Of a DNA stretch of 19,759 nt, positions 5,777 through 14,428 are shown piece after piece. This DNA is from Gp7-AA10 sp041483175. GTDB taxonomy: Bacteria > Acidobacteriota > Thermoanaerobaculia > Gp7-AA8. The translations under genes and the position numbers were made by a program. The DNA is taken from positions 1 through 19,759 of the forward strand of contig JBGPFD010000041.1 of the NCBI GenBank assembly GCA_041483175.1, written 5' to 3'. The notes under the pieces were generated by a model, which worked only from the letters and a program-made list of their open reading frames with translations, searched no databases and was not told the DNA's origin. Within the stretch, counting starts at the first letter, position 1. The number at the start of each line of letters is the position of its first letter.

Positions 5777-8700
5777 CTACTGTGCCGGGACGTAGGTGGG
5801 GTCCTGGGTCTTCTGATCGATGACCGAGCCGTAGGCGGCGATCTTGCCGTCGCCGTCGACCACGCGCACGCTGATGCGCGCGTTGTAGACGTTGGTCAGT
5901 CCGAGGCTTTGGATCACCGGCACCTGCACGAATCCGTTGGCCGAAATCGGGATCTGCGTGCGGGGCGAGACCTTCGAATCGGGCAGGAACACCGAGACCT
6001 CCACAGTCGCCGCCTTGCCTGTGACCTCGGCGATGCCGAGGTTCGTCCGATAGCGCACGGAGTCTTCGGCCTGCAGAATCTGCAGCGCGCGATCGCCCTT
6101 GCCGACCGCGTCGGCCGCGGTCACCGCCGGGATGAACTGGCCGAACGTGCCGTTGGAGGTCTGGTTGTAAGTCCGCGCGGTGACCACCAGGCTCGCTGGA
6201 TTGCCCGTGGTCACGTGCAGCGCTCCGCCGATGTTCGTGGCCGCGGCGCCGAAGAGCGTCGCCAGCACGCTGTCGAGCCGTTTGGTCTCGCCCGCGTTGA
6301 TGGTCAGTGAGCTGGTTTGCGGGGACCCGCCGTTGTTCTGCGGATAAAAGGTCAGAGTGGCGAACTGCGCGCTGGCCGTCGGATTGAAGATCCGCATGTC
6401 GGTCCGCCACGCCGCGAGTCCGGTGTTCAGATCGGCCACCCCGGGCAGCACGTAGTGATCGGAGACGAGCTGGCCCAGCGGCACGCCTGAAACGAGCAGT
6501 GGATCCCCGCTGCGATTGTCGACTACTGAGGCGTAGGCCGTGATCTTGCCGTCGCCCCTGACCACCGACACTTCCAGCCGCCCGTCGGCGAGGTTGGTGA
6601 TCTTGTTCTGGGCCAGAAAACTGTTGAGCTGCACCTGCTGGTTGGCCTGCAGATCGAGCGGGAAGTCGAGCAGCTTGTTGCCCGCATTGTCGAAGGCGCT
6701 GATCATCACCGAAACCGGCGCGCCCGAGGCTTCGACGACACCGACGTTGGTGCGGTAGGCGCTCGACTGCGCGATCTGCTGCAGCCCGAGAACGGTCGCC
6801 GCGTGACTCGCGTCGATCGCCTTCCCGATGAAGCTCGAGAACGAGACGGCCGGGATGAACTGCCCGAGCGTTCCGTTGGTGGCGAGGTTGTAGGTGCGGC
6901 TCGAGGCGACGGTCGCCAGCGAGACGCTCACCGCATCGACCGGGTTCAGGCCCTTGCCCGAGCTGCCGGCCGGACGGATCTCGATCACTCCATTCGCGCT
7001 CTCGCCCAGCGCGCCCACGCCGTACCACGTCTTGATGATGTCATCGAGCGCCGTGGTCACCCCCGGGTCGACATCGATGATGGTCTGCTTGACGCCCTTC
7101 TTGATGTCGTCGGGCGTAAAGGTGAGCTGGTAGTGGGCCTTGTCGGTCGAGACGTTGGCCACGCGGATGTCGGACTGCCAGCGCGAGTTGATCCCGTCGA
7201 GGTGTCCCACTGACGGAAAGATCAGCGCATTGGGCGGCGGAGTGCCGCCCGGTTTGGGAGTGACCGCCGTGACCAGGCTGATGGACACCGGTGCCAACAC
7301 GGGCGTGAAGCCATTAGCCACGATCGAGCCGCTGCTCGGAATGTTCACAGAGAGAATCACCGTGCCGGTGAAGGTCCCATTGGGAAGCGTCGATGGATTA
7401 GCGAACACTGTCAGGTCGATTCCTTCAGGCGGCAACAGCCCGCTCGAGGGATCCACTCGCACCAGCCACGGCTTGTCGAGCGTGGCCGTGAAGGGGAACG
7501 TGCCGTCCGGGAAGCCTGGCACGTGGACGATGATTTCCACGAGGTCCGTGTTGCCCGCCGGGACGCTGACGTTCGGGTTATTGCTCACCACCGACAGCGG
7601 CGTGAGCACCACGCGCACGGTGAGCGAGTTCGCGCTGAACCCGTTCGCGCACGGAATGAACGAACGCACCCGGTAGTAGAACGCCGTGGCGCTGTTCACG
7701 TTGTGCACGAAGTGCGCGGGCGGCGCGTTGGCCGTCCGGGTCGTGGCCGGGGTGAAGTCCGGGCTCGTCGACTCGTCGATCTCGTGGCGCGTGGCGCCGC
7801 CGATAATGTTCCACGAAATGTCGTAACCTTGCCCCGACGCAGCCTGCCCGACAACCGAGGCGAGCGGCGCGACCGAGTTGTCGCAGCCGTTGAACGAGCC
7901 GCCCTGCGACTGCAGCGGACCGCACGGCGCGGCGAACTCCGCCACGACGTACCAGCTCAGCGCGCCGTTGCCCACGGACAGCGGGCCGAACGTCGTGGCG
8001 CTGGTCGTGGCGATGAGCACACCGTTGACGAACAGCTGGTAATCAACGGCTCCTGTCACCGCCGACCAGGAGAAGGTCGCCGGGCCAATCACCGTCGTGT
8101 TGAGCGGCGAGATCAGCGTCGGCGGCGTGAACGGGCATGTGGACGCAGTCGTGAAACTCATGCACGCGGTCGAAAACGTCTGGCAGCCGGGCCCGACCGC
8201 CTCGACGCGCCACTGGTACATCGTGCCCTGCTGCAGCCCCGCGTACGGGATCGACGTGGAAATGGTGTTGACGAAAAACTTCGTGCAGGCGTTCGGGCCC
8301 GCCACATCGAGATAGACGATGTAGCTGCCCGCGTTGACGTTGCTCCACGACAGCACGCCCGTGGTCGGAACATTCGTTGCTCCGGCGGCGGGGGAGGGAG
8401 TGCCGGGGGCCGCGCTCGGGCAGGCCGTGGTGGTCGAGGCCGAGCCGGCGTTGTTGGCTGCGTTCGGATCGAACGTCGTGGAGGTCGCCGTGGCCGTGTT
8501 GGTGATAGCCGCCGTCGGGCCGGCCGTGACCGTGTAGGTGGCCTGAGTCGTCTTCACCTGTCCCGCGGTCATCGTGCCGATGGTGCAGGGGAACGACGTG
8601 CACGCGCCGGTGGCCGAGACGAATGTCAGACGACTCGGCGCCGGATCGGCGAGGCTCACGTTCGCCGCATCCGAGGGACCGTTGTTGGTCACGGTGATCG

Positions 8701-11419
8701 TGTAGGTGACGTTTGCGCCTGGATTCGCGCTCGCAGGACCCGTCTTGGTTACGGACAAGTCGGCTTTCGTGGTGACCGCGTTTATCGCTGTCGAACTGTT
8801 GTTGCCCGGCGTCGTGTCAGTCGCCAACGTTGACGTGGCTGTATTGGACACTGATCCGGTTGCGCTCGACGGCACAGAGTAGGTCGCCGTGAGGGTCGTG
8901 CTGCTGACTGCCACGAGCGAGCCTATGGTGCACGGGAATGCAGCGCAGCCCGATCCACTGAGCGAAGTGAGGGTCAGGCCTGCAGGAGTGGGATCATCAA
9001 TCACGATATTCGTGGCGTCCGATGGTCCGTTGTTGGTCAAATCGATCGAATACGTCGCGTTCTGTCCGGCGACGAGCGCGCCGAGGAGCAATTTGAGAAC
9101 GGCGATGTCGGAAACCGGGTTCACAACGACCGACCCGGAATTGCTGTTGTTACCCGGCACCGGATCGGCGGCGACCGTGACGCTCGCGTTCATCGTCCAG
9201 ACTCCGCCTAGATTCGGCGCAGTCGAATTGACCGTGATCGTGGCACTGCTGAGGGCCGCAATCGAGCCGTTGACGCAGCTCACGGTCGTCGCTGTGTTCG
9301 TGCAGGTGAAGCCCGGTCCACTCGCGCCGGTAATCGTTCCGGTGACGATCGAGACGCCGGCACTGATGGCGGAAGCTGGATCGGGTCCGAGATTGTTGAT
9401 GATCACCTGCCAGGTCTCGCTTTGCCCGGCATTGACCGGGTTCGCTGACGCGACGATCGGGCTGACCGACAAATCGGACGAGGGAAGGACAGTCGCAGTT
9501 GCGGTGACGGGGCCGTTGTTTGCCAGGTTCGTATCGACAGTGGGGGAAAAGAGGCCGACCGATGCTGAGTTGCTCAAGGTTCCCGCAGGGCTTCCCGTCA
9601 GCACCACGGTGATCGTTTGCGGAGGGCCCGCCGGCACGCTCATCGTGCATGTGATCGGGCCGATTCCGCTGCAAGTCCCGTTCGAGGGAGTCGCGGAGAC
9701 AAACGTGCCGCCGGTGAACGTGTCGGTCACGCTGACGGTACTCGTTGGCGACGGTCCGACGTTGCCGATCGTGAGTGTGAACGTCGCGTTCTGCCCGTCG
9801 GGAACTGTTGGGGGGCCGACGTTCGCGATGGAGATGTCAGCCTGTGGTGTCGCCGTCAGTACCACCGCCCCTGGGGGATAGCTGATCAGAAAGGCGCCAG
9901 TGAGATACGGGATCGGCGTGTAGGTGAACGAGCCGGTACTCGCGAGGTATGCCACCACGGTGAATGAGTCACCGTCTGCCGGCGTGTAGCCTGTGCCCAG
10001 GGTCGGCGTGAGAGTGCCGCCAAGTGTAGCGGTGCTGGCGACGCCAACTTGGTCTGAAATTCCGTTCCCGGGTCCGAGCTTTGGTTTCAAGACACCGGTT
10101 GCCGTCTGCGTGAAGTTGGGGTTCACCGACAGCGAATGAATCGTCGTGTTGAAGTCGATGCTGCCGTTGTTGATCAGATTGACGCCAAGGGGAAAGCCCA
10201 GCGTAGCTGGCGTCGTGTTGATCGACCATGCGCCGCCGGGGTTGATATTGAGCGTTCCGAACCCTGAGAAAGTCTCGGCATTGTTGAATACGTGGGTGCC
10301 GGCGAAGTTGATCGTTCCGCCAACGCCGAGATTCCACGTGGCTCCGCTGTGACTGCCGCCGCCCGAGAGCGTTAACGTCAACGCCGTGGATGGGAGACTG
10401 ATCGTTCCGGCGTTGTTGACTGTCACGTTGATCACGCTTCCAGATGGCCCGCTGGTCTTCTGCAGCGTCCCGCCGCTGTTGTTGTTGATTGTGCCGCTGG
10501 TTCCAACGTTGATCGAAGCATCCGTCGAGAGCGTAAACGAGCCGGTGTTGTTGATGATCGCGCCGTTGGTTAGTGACAACGTGTTCGCAAGCGGAGCGCT
10601 GTACGTGAGGTTGCCGGAGTTGTTGATTGTTTGTGTGTCGAGACTCGTTGCCCCTGCACTGTTCGTAATATTGAGCACGCCCGGCGTGACTGCTGTGTTG
10701 ATCGTCGTTGATCCGGAACCATTCAGCGTTCCCCCGCTCCAGTTGAAAGTTCCTGGCGTGCCCGCGCTCGCAAATCCCTGGATGACCACTCCATTCGCCG
10801 TGTTGTTCGTCAACGTTCCACCGGAAACGTTAAGTGTCCCGGAGGGAGCGATCGTGATGGTGCCGCTGTTCGTAAATGAGCCGCCGGCGATATTCAGATT
10901 CCCACCGACTGCCAGGGCGGTGGCCCCGGCGTTCGTCGCCACGCCACTGTTCACTTGAATCGTGCTGCCTGGGCCGAAAGTGATCGGTCCGGTGCTGTTG
11001 ATGTTCAGAGTGCCGCCCGACACTTGAAGGATGTTGCCTCCGGATCCCAGGGTGCTCGAGGCCTCAATCTGCAACCTTGAGGCGGCGGGAATGTCCACCG
11101 TACTTCCGAACCCATTCATCTGGAGGATCACGCCGTTTGGCACCGAGACATCGACGGTGATCGACTGGCTGGTCGAGGCCGTGTCGCCGCCGACGGTCTG
11201 GCCGGGATAACCGCCAGCGCAAGTGCTCCAGTTTGCCGCATTGCTCCAGCCAGGAGCGAGAATCGGGCCGCCCGTCAAGGTGCAGATTGCTGCGTCGGCG
11301 CGCGGAGCTCCGATGAGAAAGACGACGGCTAGCATCGTGGCTACAGCCGCCAGCGTGACGCCAAGCGACAGTTTCAGGATCGATCGCTTCGGCCGGGATG
11401 ACTCGGGGACTACAGGCAT
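5777..11419 (-). CDS. Giant secreted multidomain surface protein (beta-repeats, four DUF11, Fn3/BACON-like, C-terminal repeats)
   Basis: The 1880-residue product starts with a basic N-terminus and a hydrophobic segment ending PRADA|A (cleavage near residue 43), so it should be exported. Residues 60-525 are Gly/Asn/Thr/Ser-rich short beta-repeats (GTLNIN, GTLNVSGGTL), as in parallel beta-helix adhesins. Four DUF11 modules follow at about 526-648, 649-768, 769-886 and 887-998, most ending in an NN motif. Fn3-like modules cover about 999-1272 and a BACON-like module about 1273-1385. Two copies of a roughly 225-240-residue domain occupy 1400-1642 and 1657-1880; both contain GQFIPAV, YRTN and a D-x(4)-DP end. 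No LPXTG or PEP-CTERM sorting signal is seen. The start has GGAAAGGG upstream. It is probably an adhesin or cell-envelope protein; attachment mode and ligand are unknown. Confidence 0.88.
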   Translation of the reverse strand: MPVVPESSRPKRSILKLSLGVTLAAVATMLAVVFLIGAPRADAAICTLTGGPILAPGWSNAANWSTCAGGYPGQTVGGDTASTSQSITVDVSVPNGVILQMNGFGSTVDIPAASRLQIEASSTLGSGGNILQVSGGTLNINSTGPITFGPGSTIQVNSGVATNAGATALAVGGNLNIAGGSFTNSGTITIAPSGTLNVSGGTLTNNTANGVVIQGFASAGTPGTFNWSGGTLNGSGSTTINTAVTPGVLNITNSAGATSLDTQTINNSGNLTYSAPLANTLSLTNGAIINNTGSFTLSTDASINVGTSGTINNNSGGTLQKTSGPSGSVINVTVNNAGTISLPSTALTLTLSGGGSHSGATWNLGVGGTINFAGTHVFNNAETFSGFGTLNINPGGAWSINTTPATLGFPLGVNLINNGSIDFNTTIHSLSVNPNFTQTATGVLKPKLGPGNGISDQVGVASTATLGGTLTPTLGTGYTPADGDSFTVVAYLASTGSFTYTPIPYLTGAFLISYPPGAVVLTATPQADISIANVGPPTVPDGQNATFTLTIGNVGPSPTSTVSVTDTFTGGTFVSATPSNGTCSGIGPITCTMSVPAGPPQTITVVLTGSPAGTLSNSASVGLFSPTVDTNLANNGPVTATATVLPSSDLSVSPIVASANPVNAGQSETWQVIINNLGPDPASAISAGVSIVTGTITGASGPGFTCTNTATTVSCVNGSIAALSSATITVNSTAPNLGGVWTMNASVTVAADPVPGNNSNSGSVVVNPVSDIAVLKLLLGALVAGQNATYSIDLTNNGPSDATNIVIDDPTPAGLTLTSLSGSGCAAFPCTIGSLVAVSSTTLTATYSVPSSATGSVSNTATSTLATDTTPGNNSSTAINAVTTKADLSVTKTGPASANPGANVTYTITVTNNGPSDAANVSLADPAPSRLTFVSATGACTSFPCTIGTMTAGQVKTTQATYTVTAGPTAAITNTATATSTTFDPNAANNAGSASTTTACPSAAPGTPSPAAGATNVPTTGVLSWSNVNAGSYIVYLDVAGPNACTKFFVNTISTSIPYAGLQQGTMYQWRVEAVGPGCQTFSTACMSFTTASTCPFTPPTLISPLNTTVIGPATFSWSAVTGAVDYQLFVNGVLIATTSATTFGPLSVGNGALSWYVVAEFAAPCGPLQSQGGSFNGCDNSVAPLASVVGQAASGQGYDISWNIIGGATRHEIDESTSPDFTPATTRTANAPPAHFVHNVNSATAFYYRVRSFIPCANGFSANSLTVRVVLTPLSVVSNNPNVSVPAGNTDLVEIIVHVPGFPDGTFPFTATLDKPWLVRVDPSSGLLPPEGIDLTVFANPSTLPNGTFTGTVILSVNIPSSGSIVANGFTPVLAPVSISLVTAVTPKPGGTPPPNALIFPSVGHLDGINSRWQSDIRVANVSTDKAHYQLTFTPDDIKKGVKQTIIDVDPGVTTALDDIIKTWYGVGALGESANGVIEIRPAGSSGKGLNPVDAVSVSLATVASSRTYNLATNGTLGQFIPAVSFSSFIGKAIDASHAATVLGLQQIAQSSAYRTNVGVVEASGAPVSVMISAFDNAGNKLLDFPLDLQANQQVQLNSFLAQNKITNLADGRLEVSVVRGDGKITAYASVVDNRSGDPLLVSGVPLGQLVSDHYVLPGVADLNTGLAAWRTDMRIFNPTASAQFATLTFYPQNNGGSPQTSSLTINAGETKRLDSVLATLFGAAATNIGGALHVTTGNPASLVVTARTYNQTSNGTFGQFIPAVTAADAVGKGDRALQILQAEDSVRYRTNLGIAEVTGKAATVEVSVFLPDSKVSPRTQIPISANGFVQVPVIQSLGLTNVYNARISVRVVDGDGKIAAYGSVIDQKTQDPTYVPAQ

Positions 11420-11518
11420 GACAGGACCCTTTCCTCGAAGCCAGCGGATCGCCCTCTCTCTCGCGCGACTCCCCTGAACCGGCAGCTTCTGACATGGCGG
11501 TTATTTGGACAGACGAAG

Positions 11519-11547
11519 ATTGTAAGCGGACCCAGACCCTTCCGCAA
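11519..11547 (-). promoter_or_regulatory. Candidate sigma70-type promoter of the giant surface protein gene
   Basis: Read on the minus strand: TTGCGG (11542-11547), a 17-bp spacer, TACAAT (11519-11524). This would give a leader of about 90 nt before ATG 11419. It lies in the 150-bp divergent gap shared with the 11570 gene. It is a pattern match only. Confidence 0.35.
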
Positions 11548-11569
11548 AGAACAAGAGAGAATATGGACC

Positions 11570-12571
11570 ATGCATCGCTTGCGATTTGTGACCCTCATCA
11601 TCATCGCGACCGCCGTAACTGTTCGCGCACAAGTTCCTGGCGGCGCTCTTCCCGGCCCGCTCCCGCTTTTCCCGCCAACCAACTGGTGGAACACGGACAT
11701 CAGCACCGCCCCCGTCGATCCGAACAGCGCGGCATTCATCAACTTCATCGGCCCCTCGGGCGGACTTCACCCCGATTTCGGCGGCGACAGCAACGACGCC
11801 TCGGCGCCGATCTACGGATTTCCTTACATCATCGTCAGCGGAACGCAGCCGCTCGTTCCGGTCACCTTCGACTACGCCGACGAGAGCGATGCCGGCGCCC
11901 CCGGCCGCGCGCCCGGCTATCCGATTCCCGATCAGGCCAAGACGGAGCAGAAGTGGATCGAGGGCGGGCTGGCCGGAAACGATCCGAGCGCCGACGGCGA
12001 CCGCCACATGCTCATCGTCGATCGCGACAACCGCATCCTGTACGAGCTGTACGCCTTGCGCTGGACGGGAACGTGGGAGGCGGGGTCAGGCGCCATCTTC
12101 CCGCTGGATTCGAATGCGCGACGCCCCGACGGCTGGACCAGCGCCGATGCCGCGGGGCTGGCGATCCTTCCCGGGTTGATTCGCTACGACGAGGTCTACG
12201 GCGACCTTCCGATCCGCCACGCCTTTCGGGTCACCGTGCGCGCCACGAACGGCTACGTCTTTCCCGCTTCGCACACCGCCGGATCGAACGCCGCTGCGCT
12301 GCCGATGGGTGCGCGTCTGCGGCTGAGGGCGAGCAAGGACATTTCGGGATTCCCGCAGCCGCTGCAGCGCATCTTCCAAGCCATGAAGACGTACGGGTTG
12401 ATCGTCGCCGACAACGGATCGGACATGTACGTCAGCGGGACGTACGACACGCGTTGGAACAACGACATCCTGAACCCGGCGTTCGCCGCGCTGAATGCGG
12501 GCGACTTCGAAGTGGTGCAGCGCGGATGGCAGCCGGAGGCACACGGGCGGTCGCGCGCCGTTCGTCACTGA
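11570..12571 (+). CDS. Secreted protein of an uncharacterised conserved family
   Basis: The 333-residue product has a signal peptide (hydrophobic residues 5-18, cleavage after VRA at about residue 20). The mature part has several motifs I associate with a family seen in acidobacterial and actinobacterial proteins but cannot name: FPPTNWWNTDIS (34-45), GDRHMLIVDRDN (143-154), GWTSADAAGL (188-197), LIRYDEV (203-209), GYVFPASH (228-235) and ADNGSDMYVSG (280-290). The clustered His/Asp residues in these motifs could be catalytic or metal-binding, but no reaction is established. It diverges from the giant surface protein gene with 150 bp between the starts, so joint envelope-related expression is possible. 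The Shine-Dalgarno is weak. The last about 25 residues look unconserved. Confidence 0.82.
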   Translation: MHRLRFVTLIIIATAVTVRAQVPGGALPGPLPLFPPTNWWNTDISTAPVDPNSAAFINFIGPSGGLHPDFGGDSNDASAPIYGFPYIIVSGTQPLVPVTFDYADESDAGAPGRAPGYPIPDQAKTEQKWIEGGLAGNDPSADGDRHMLIVDRDNRILYELYALRWTGTWEAGSGAIFPLDSNARRPDGWTSADAAGLAILPGLIRYDEVYGDLPIRHAFRVTVRATNGYVFPASHTAGSNAAALPMGARLRLRASKDISGFPQPLQRIFQAMKTYGLIVADNGSDMYVSGTYDTRWNNDILNPAFAALNAGDFEVVQRGWQPEAHGRSRAVRH

Positions 12572-12594
12572 ACCGCCGCCGCCCGCGTGAGATC

Positions 12595-12617
12595 GGCACG
12601 GCGCAGCCGTGCCCTAC
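12595..12617. repeat. GTAG/CTAC palindrome, half element
   Basis: A single hairpin with 8-bp arms GGCACGGC/GCCGTGCC and a 3-nt loop, ending in CTAC. It is an exact 23-nt reverse complement of 5712-5734. It lies in the 111-bp gap between two convergent genes (plus gene ends 12571, minus gene ends 12683). Nothing else is evident in that gap. Confidence 0.75.
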
Positions 12618-12682
12618 GGTTTTGACAGCATTCCCGCGTTGATCCCGCGGATGTGTGTTCGCGCACTACGCTGAGCTGCGCG

Positions 12683-14428
12683 CTATTTCGTCCTGTACTT
12701 TGACAACTCGCGGATGAAGTCGGCGTTGACGCCGCTCATGCGCAGGCGCACGAGATCCTTCACCGGGAGGTTCGTGTATCCGGCGTCTGCGAGCGATTTC
12801 ACGAACGCGGGGGTGACGCCTTGCATCCGCAGTTCGATCAGCTCTCTCACTTTCAGATGCGCGTACCCGGCGGCCGCCATCTCCTTCGCGTAGCTGGCGC
12901 TCACTCGCTGCATGCATAGCGAGGCGATGTCGTCGAGCGAAAGCTCGCCGAGGCCTGCGGCGCGCATCTCTTCGACATACTTCGGCGTCACGCCGACGGT
13001 GGAGAGAGTGATCAGGTCATCGACGGTGAGCTTGCCACTCTCGCCGATCTTGTGGCGGCGCTTCATCTTTCCTTCGATTTCAATGCTGCCGATGTCGATG
13101 TTGCCGAGCGCCACGGCGAGGGACTGGCGAACGGCCGGCGCGATCATCGGCTGCAGGTCCATCGTCGAGATGATCTTCGCCAGCCGCGGCGCGATCACCT
13201 TGACGGAAGGTGCCTCGGCCTCGACGGAAGATGCCTCGACGTCGATTGCCGACTGCAGTTCGGTCAGCGTCTTGTCGCAGTCGGCGGTGTGCTTCTTCGC
13301 CGCCGGCGGCGCCGGTGGCGCCGGTGGGATTGGTGGCGTCGGTGCCGGTTGCGGCGCGATCGCCGGCGCGGGCGGACGCGGGGGCGTCGGTTCTTCGTGA
13401 TTGGCAAAAAGCGGAAGCGCCGGGGCGACGAGCACCACGGCAAGGACCGCCAGCAGCGCGGCCCCGGCGGCCCAGCGCGATGGCCAGTTCGAGCTCTCCG
13501 CGCGCGCCACGACCAGCCGGCGGATGCGGCTGAGCAGCGAGCCGCCGCTGGCTGCCAGCACGCTTTGCGCGTCGATGCGCAATTCTTCGAAGCGCGTCAG
13601 CGCCTTCGCGTACTGCACCGGATCTCCGCACACCGCGACCGCGAGATCATCGCAGCAGTGCTCGCGCTCCACCCGGATGCGTCGCGAGATCCACCAGACC
13701 GCCGGGTGATAGAAAAGGAGCGTTTCGACCACCGATTGCAGGAGGTTCACGATGAAGTCGTGACGGCGAATGTGCGCCAGCTCGTGCGCCAGGATCATCT
13801 CGATCTGCTGGATCGAAAGGCCGGAAAGCGTGGCCACCGGGAGGAGCACAACCGGGCGAAGCCAGCCGATCACCGTGGGCACCTCTACCGCGGCCGACTC
13901 CAGCACGCGGATGCGGCGCCGGAGATCGAGCGCCTCGGCGATCTGTTGTAGTGATTGTTCCCACAGCATGTCCGCCTGGTGCGCACGCCGTGTCGCCAGC
14001 CGATGCGCTCCGATCCATCCGAGCACCAGTCGTGCGGAAAGAATCAAAACACCGGCGAGCCAGAGGGCGACGATCTCCGGCAGGTGCGTGGTGGCAAAGG
14101 AAATGAACGCAAGATCGACCGGTGGCGAATCGACGGATTCCACGATGAGTGTGGGAGCAGCCGTCCTCGGCCGCTCAGGGCCGGCGAGGACGCCGGCCCC
14201 TGCACTGGGTTCGTATGCGCGAACAGTCGTGGCCACGCCGAGGGCCACCAGAAGGAGTAGCGCGCCGCAGGAGGCGAGGTAGCGCGCGTTCGCACTCTGC
14301 TGCTGCAGAAGCGCGAGCGCCGCAGCCAGAATCGTTGCCACCAGCAGGCCCTGCCATACCAGGTGCAGCAGCGCCCAGCCGATAGCCTGCACGAGATTCC
14401 CGGTCATCATCGATGCGATGGCGTTCAT
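12683..14428 (-). CDS. M56-family (BlaR1-like) membrane metallopeptidase with C-terminal 29-residue repeats
   Basis: This is a zinc protease of the BlaR1/MecR1 family, expected to sense a signal at the membrane and lead to loss of the partner BlaI repressor. From ATG 14428 (AAGGAGG 7 nt upstream) the product is 581 residues. Hydrophobic spans lie near 16-42, 50-70 and 118-140. The HELAH zinc motif is at 215-219 and the third-ligand region EREHCCDD at 254-261, followed by a span near 318-342. A Pro/Ala-rich linker (about 347-377) leads to an exported C-terminal part. Instead of a penicillin-binding sensor it ends in four tandem 29-residue repeats (467-581) of type LxVxDLIxLxxxGVTPxYV. The start overlaps the blaI stop (ATGA). 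The frame is open further upstream to 14902, but that part is antisense blaI. Residues 75-93 are encoded by a dispersed palindrome. Confidence 0.92.
   Translation of the reverse strand: MNAIASMMTGNLVQAIGWALLHLVWQGLLVATILAAALALLQQQSANARYLASCGALLLLVALGVATTVRAYEPSAGAGVLAGPERPRTAAPTLIVESVDSPPVDLAFISFATTHLPEIVALWLAGVLILSARLVLGWIGAHRLATRRAHQADMLWEQSLQQIAEALDLRRRIRVLESAAVEVPTVIGWLRPVVLLPVATLSGLSIQQIEMILAHELAHIRRHDFIVNLLQSVVETLLFYHPAVWWISRRIRVEREHCCDDLAVAVCGDPVQYAKALTRFEELRIDAQSVLAASGGSLLSRIRRLVVARAESSNWPSRWAAGAALLAVLAVVLVAPALPLFANHEEPTPPRPPAPAIAPQPAPTPPIPPAPPAPPAAKKHTADCDKTLTELQSAIDVEASSVEAEAPSVKVIAPRLAKIISTMDLQPMIAPAVRQSLAVALGNIDIGSIEIEGKMKRRHKIGESGKLTVDDLITLSTVGVTPKYVEEMRAAGLGELSLDDIASLCMQRVSASYAKEMAAAGYAHLKVRELIELRMQGVTPAFVKSLADAGYTNLPVKDLVRLRMSGVNADFIRELSKYRTK
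14151..14205. repeat. GTAG...CTAC-type double hairpin embedded in the M56 coding sequence
   Basis: A 55-nt segment alignable to the 55-nt element at 17072-17126. The right half (GGCCGGCGAGGACGCCGGCC, loop AGGA) is nearly identical, followed by CCTGCAC where the other copy has CCTACAC. The left half keeps the TCCT loop with arms matching at 7 of 8 positions. The flanking GTAG/CTAC signals have diverged, which avoids in-frame stop codons. It encodes residues 75-93 of the protease, in the loop between its second and third hydrophobic spans. Confidence 0.7.

Noticed and set aside
7523..8833. 436-codon plus-strand open frame within the giant protein gene
   Set aside because: It is Arg/Gly-rich shadow sequence; the minus-strand frame encodes coherent Fn3 and DUF11 modules across the same region.
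13290..13395. GGCGCC/GGTGGC-rich low-complexity stretch as a separate repeat element
   Set aside because: It encodes the Pro/Ala-rich linker of the M56 protease and is explained by that composition.
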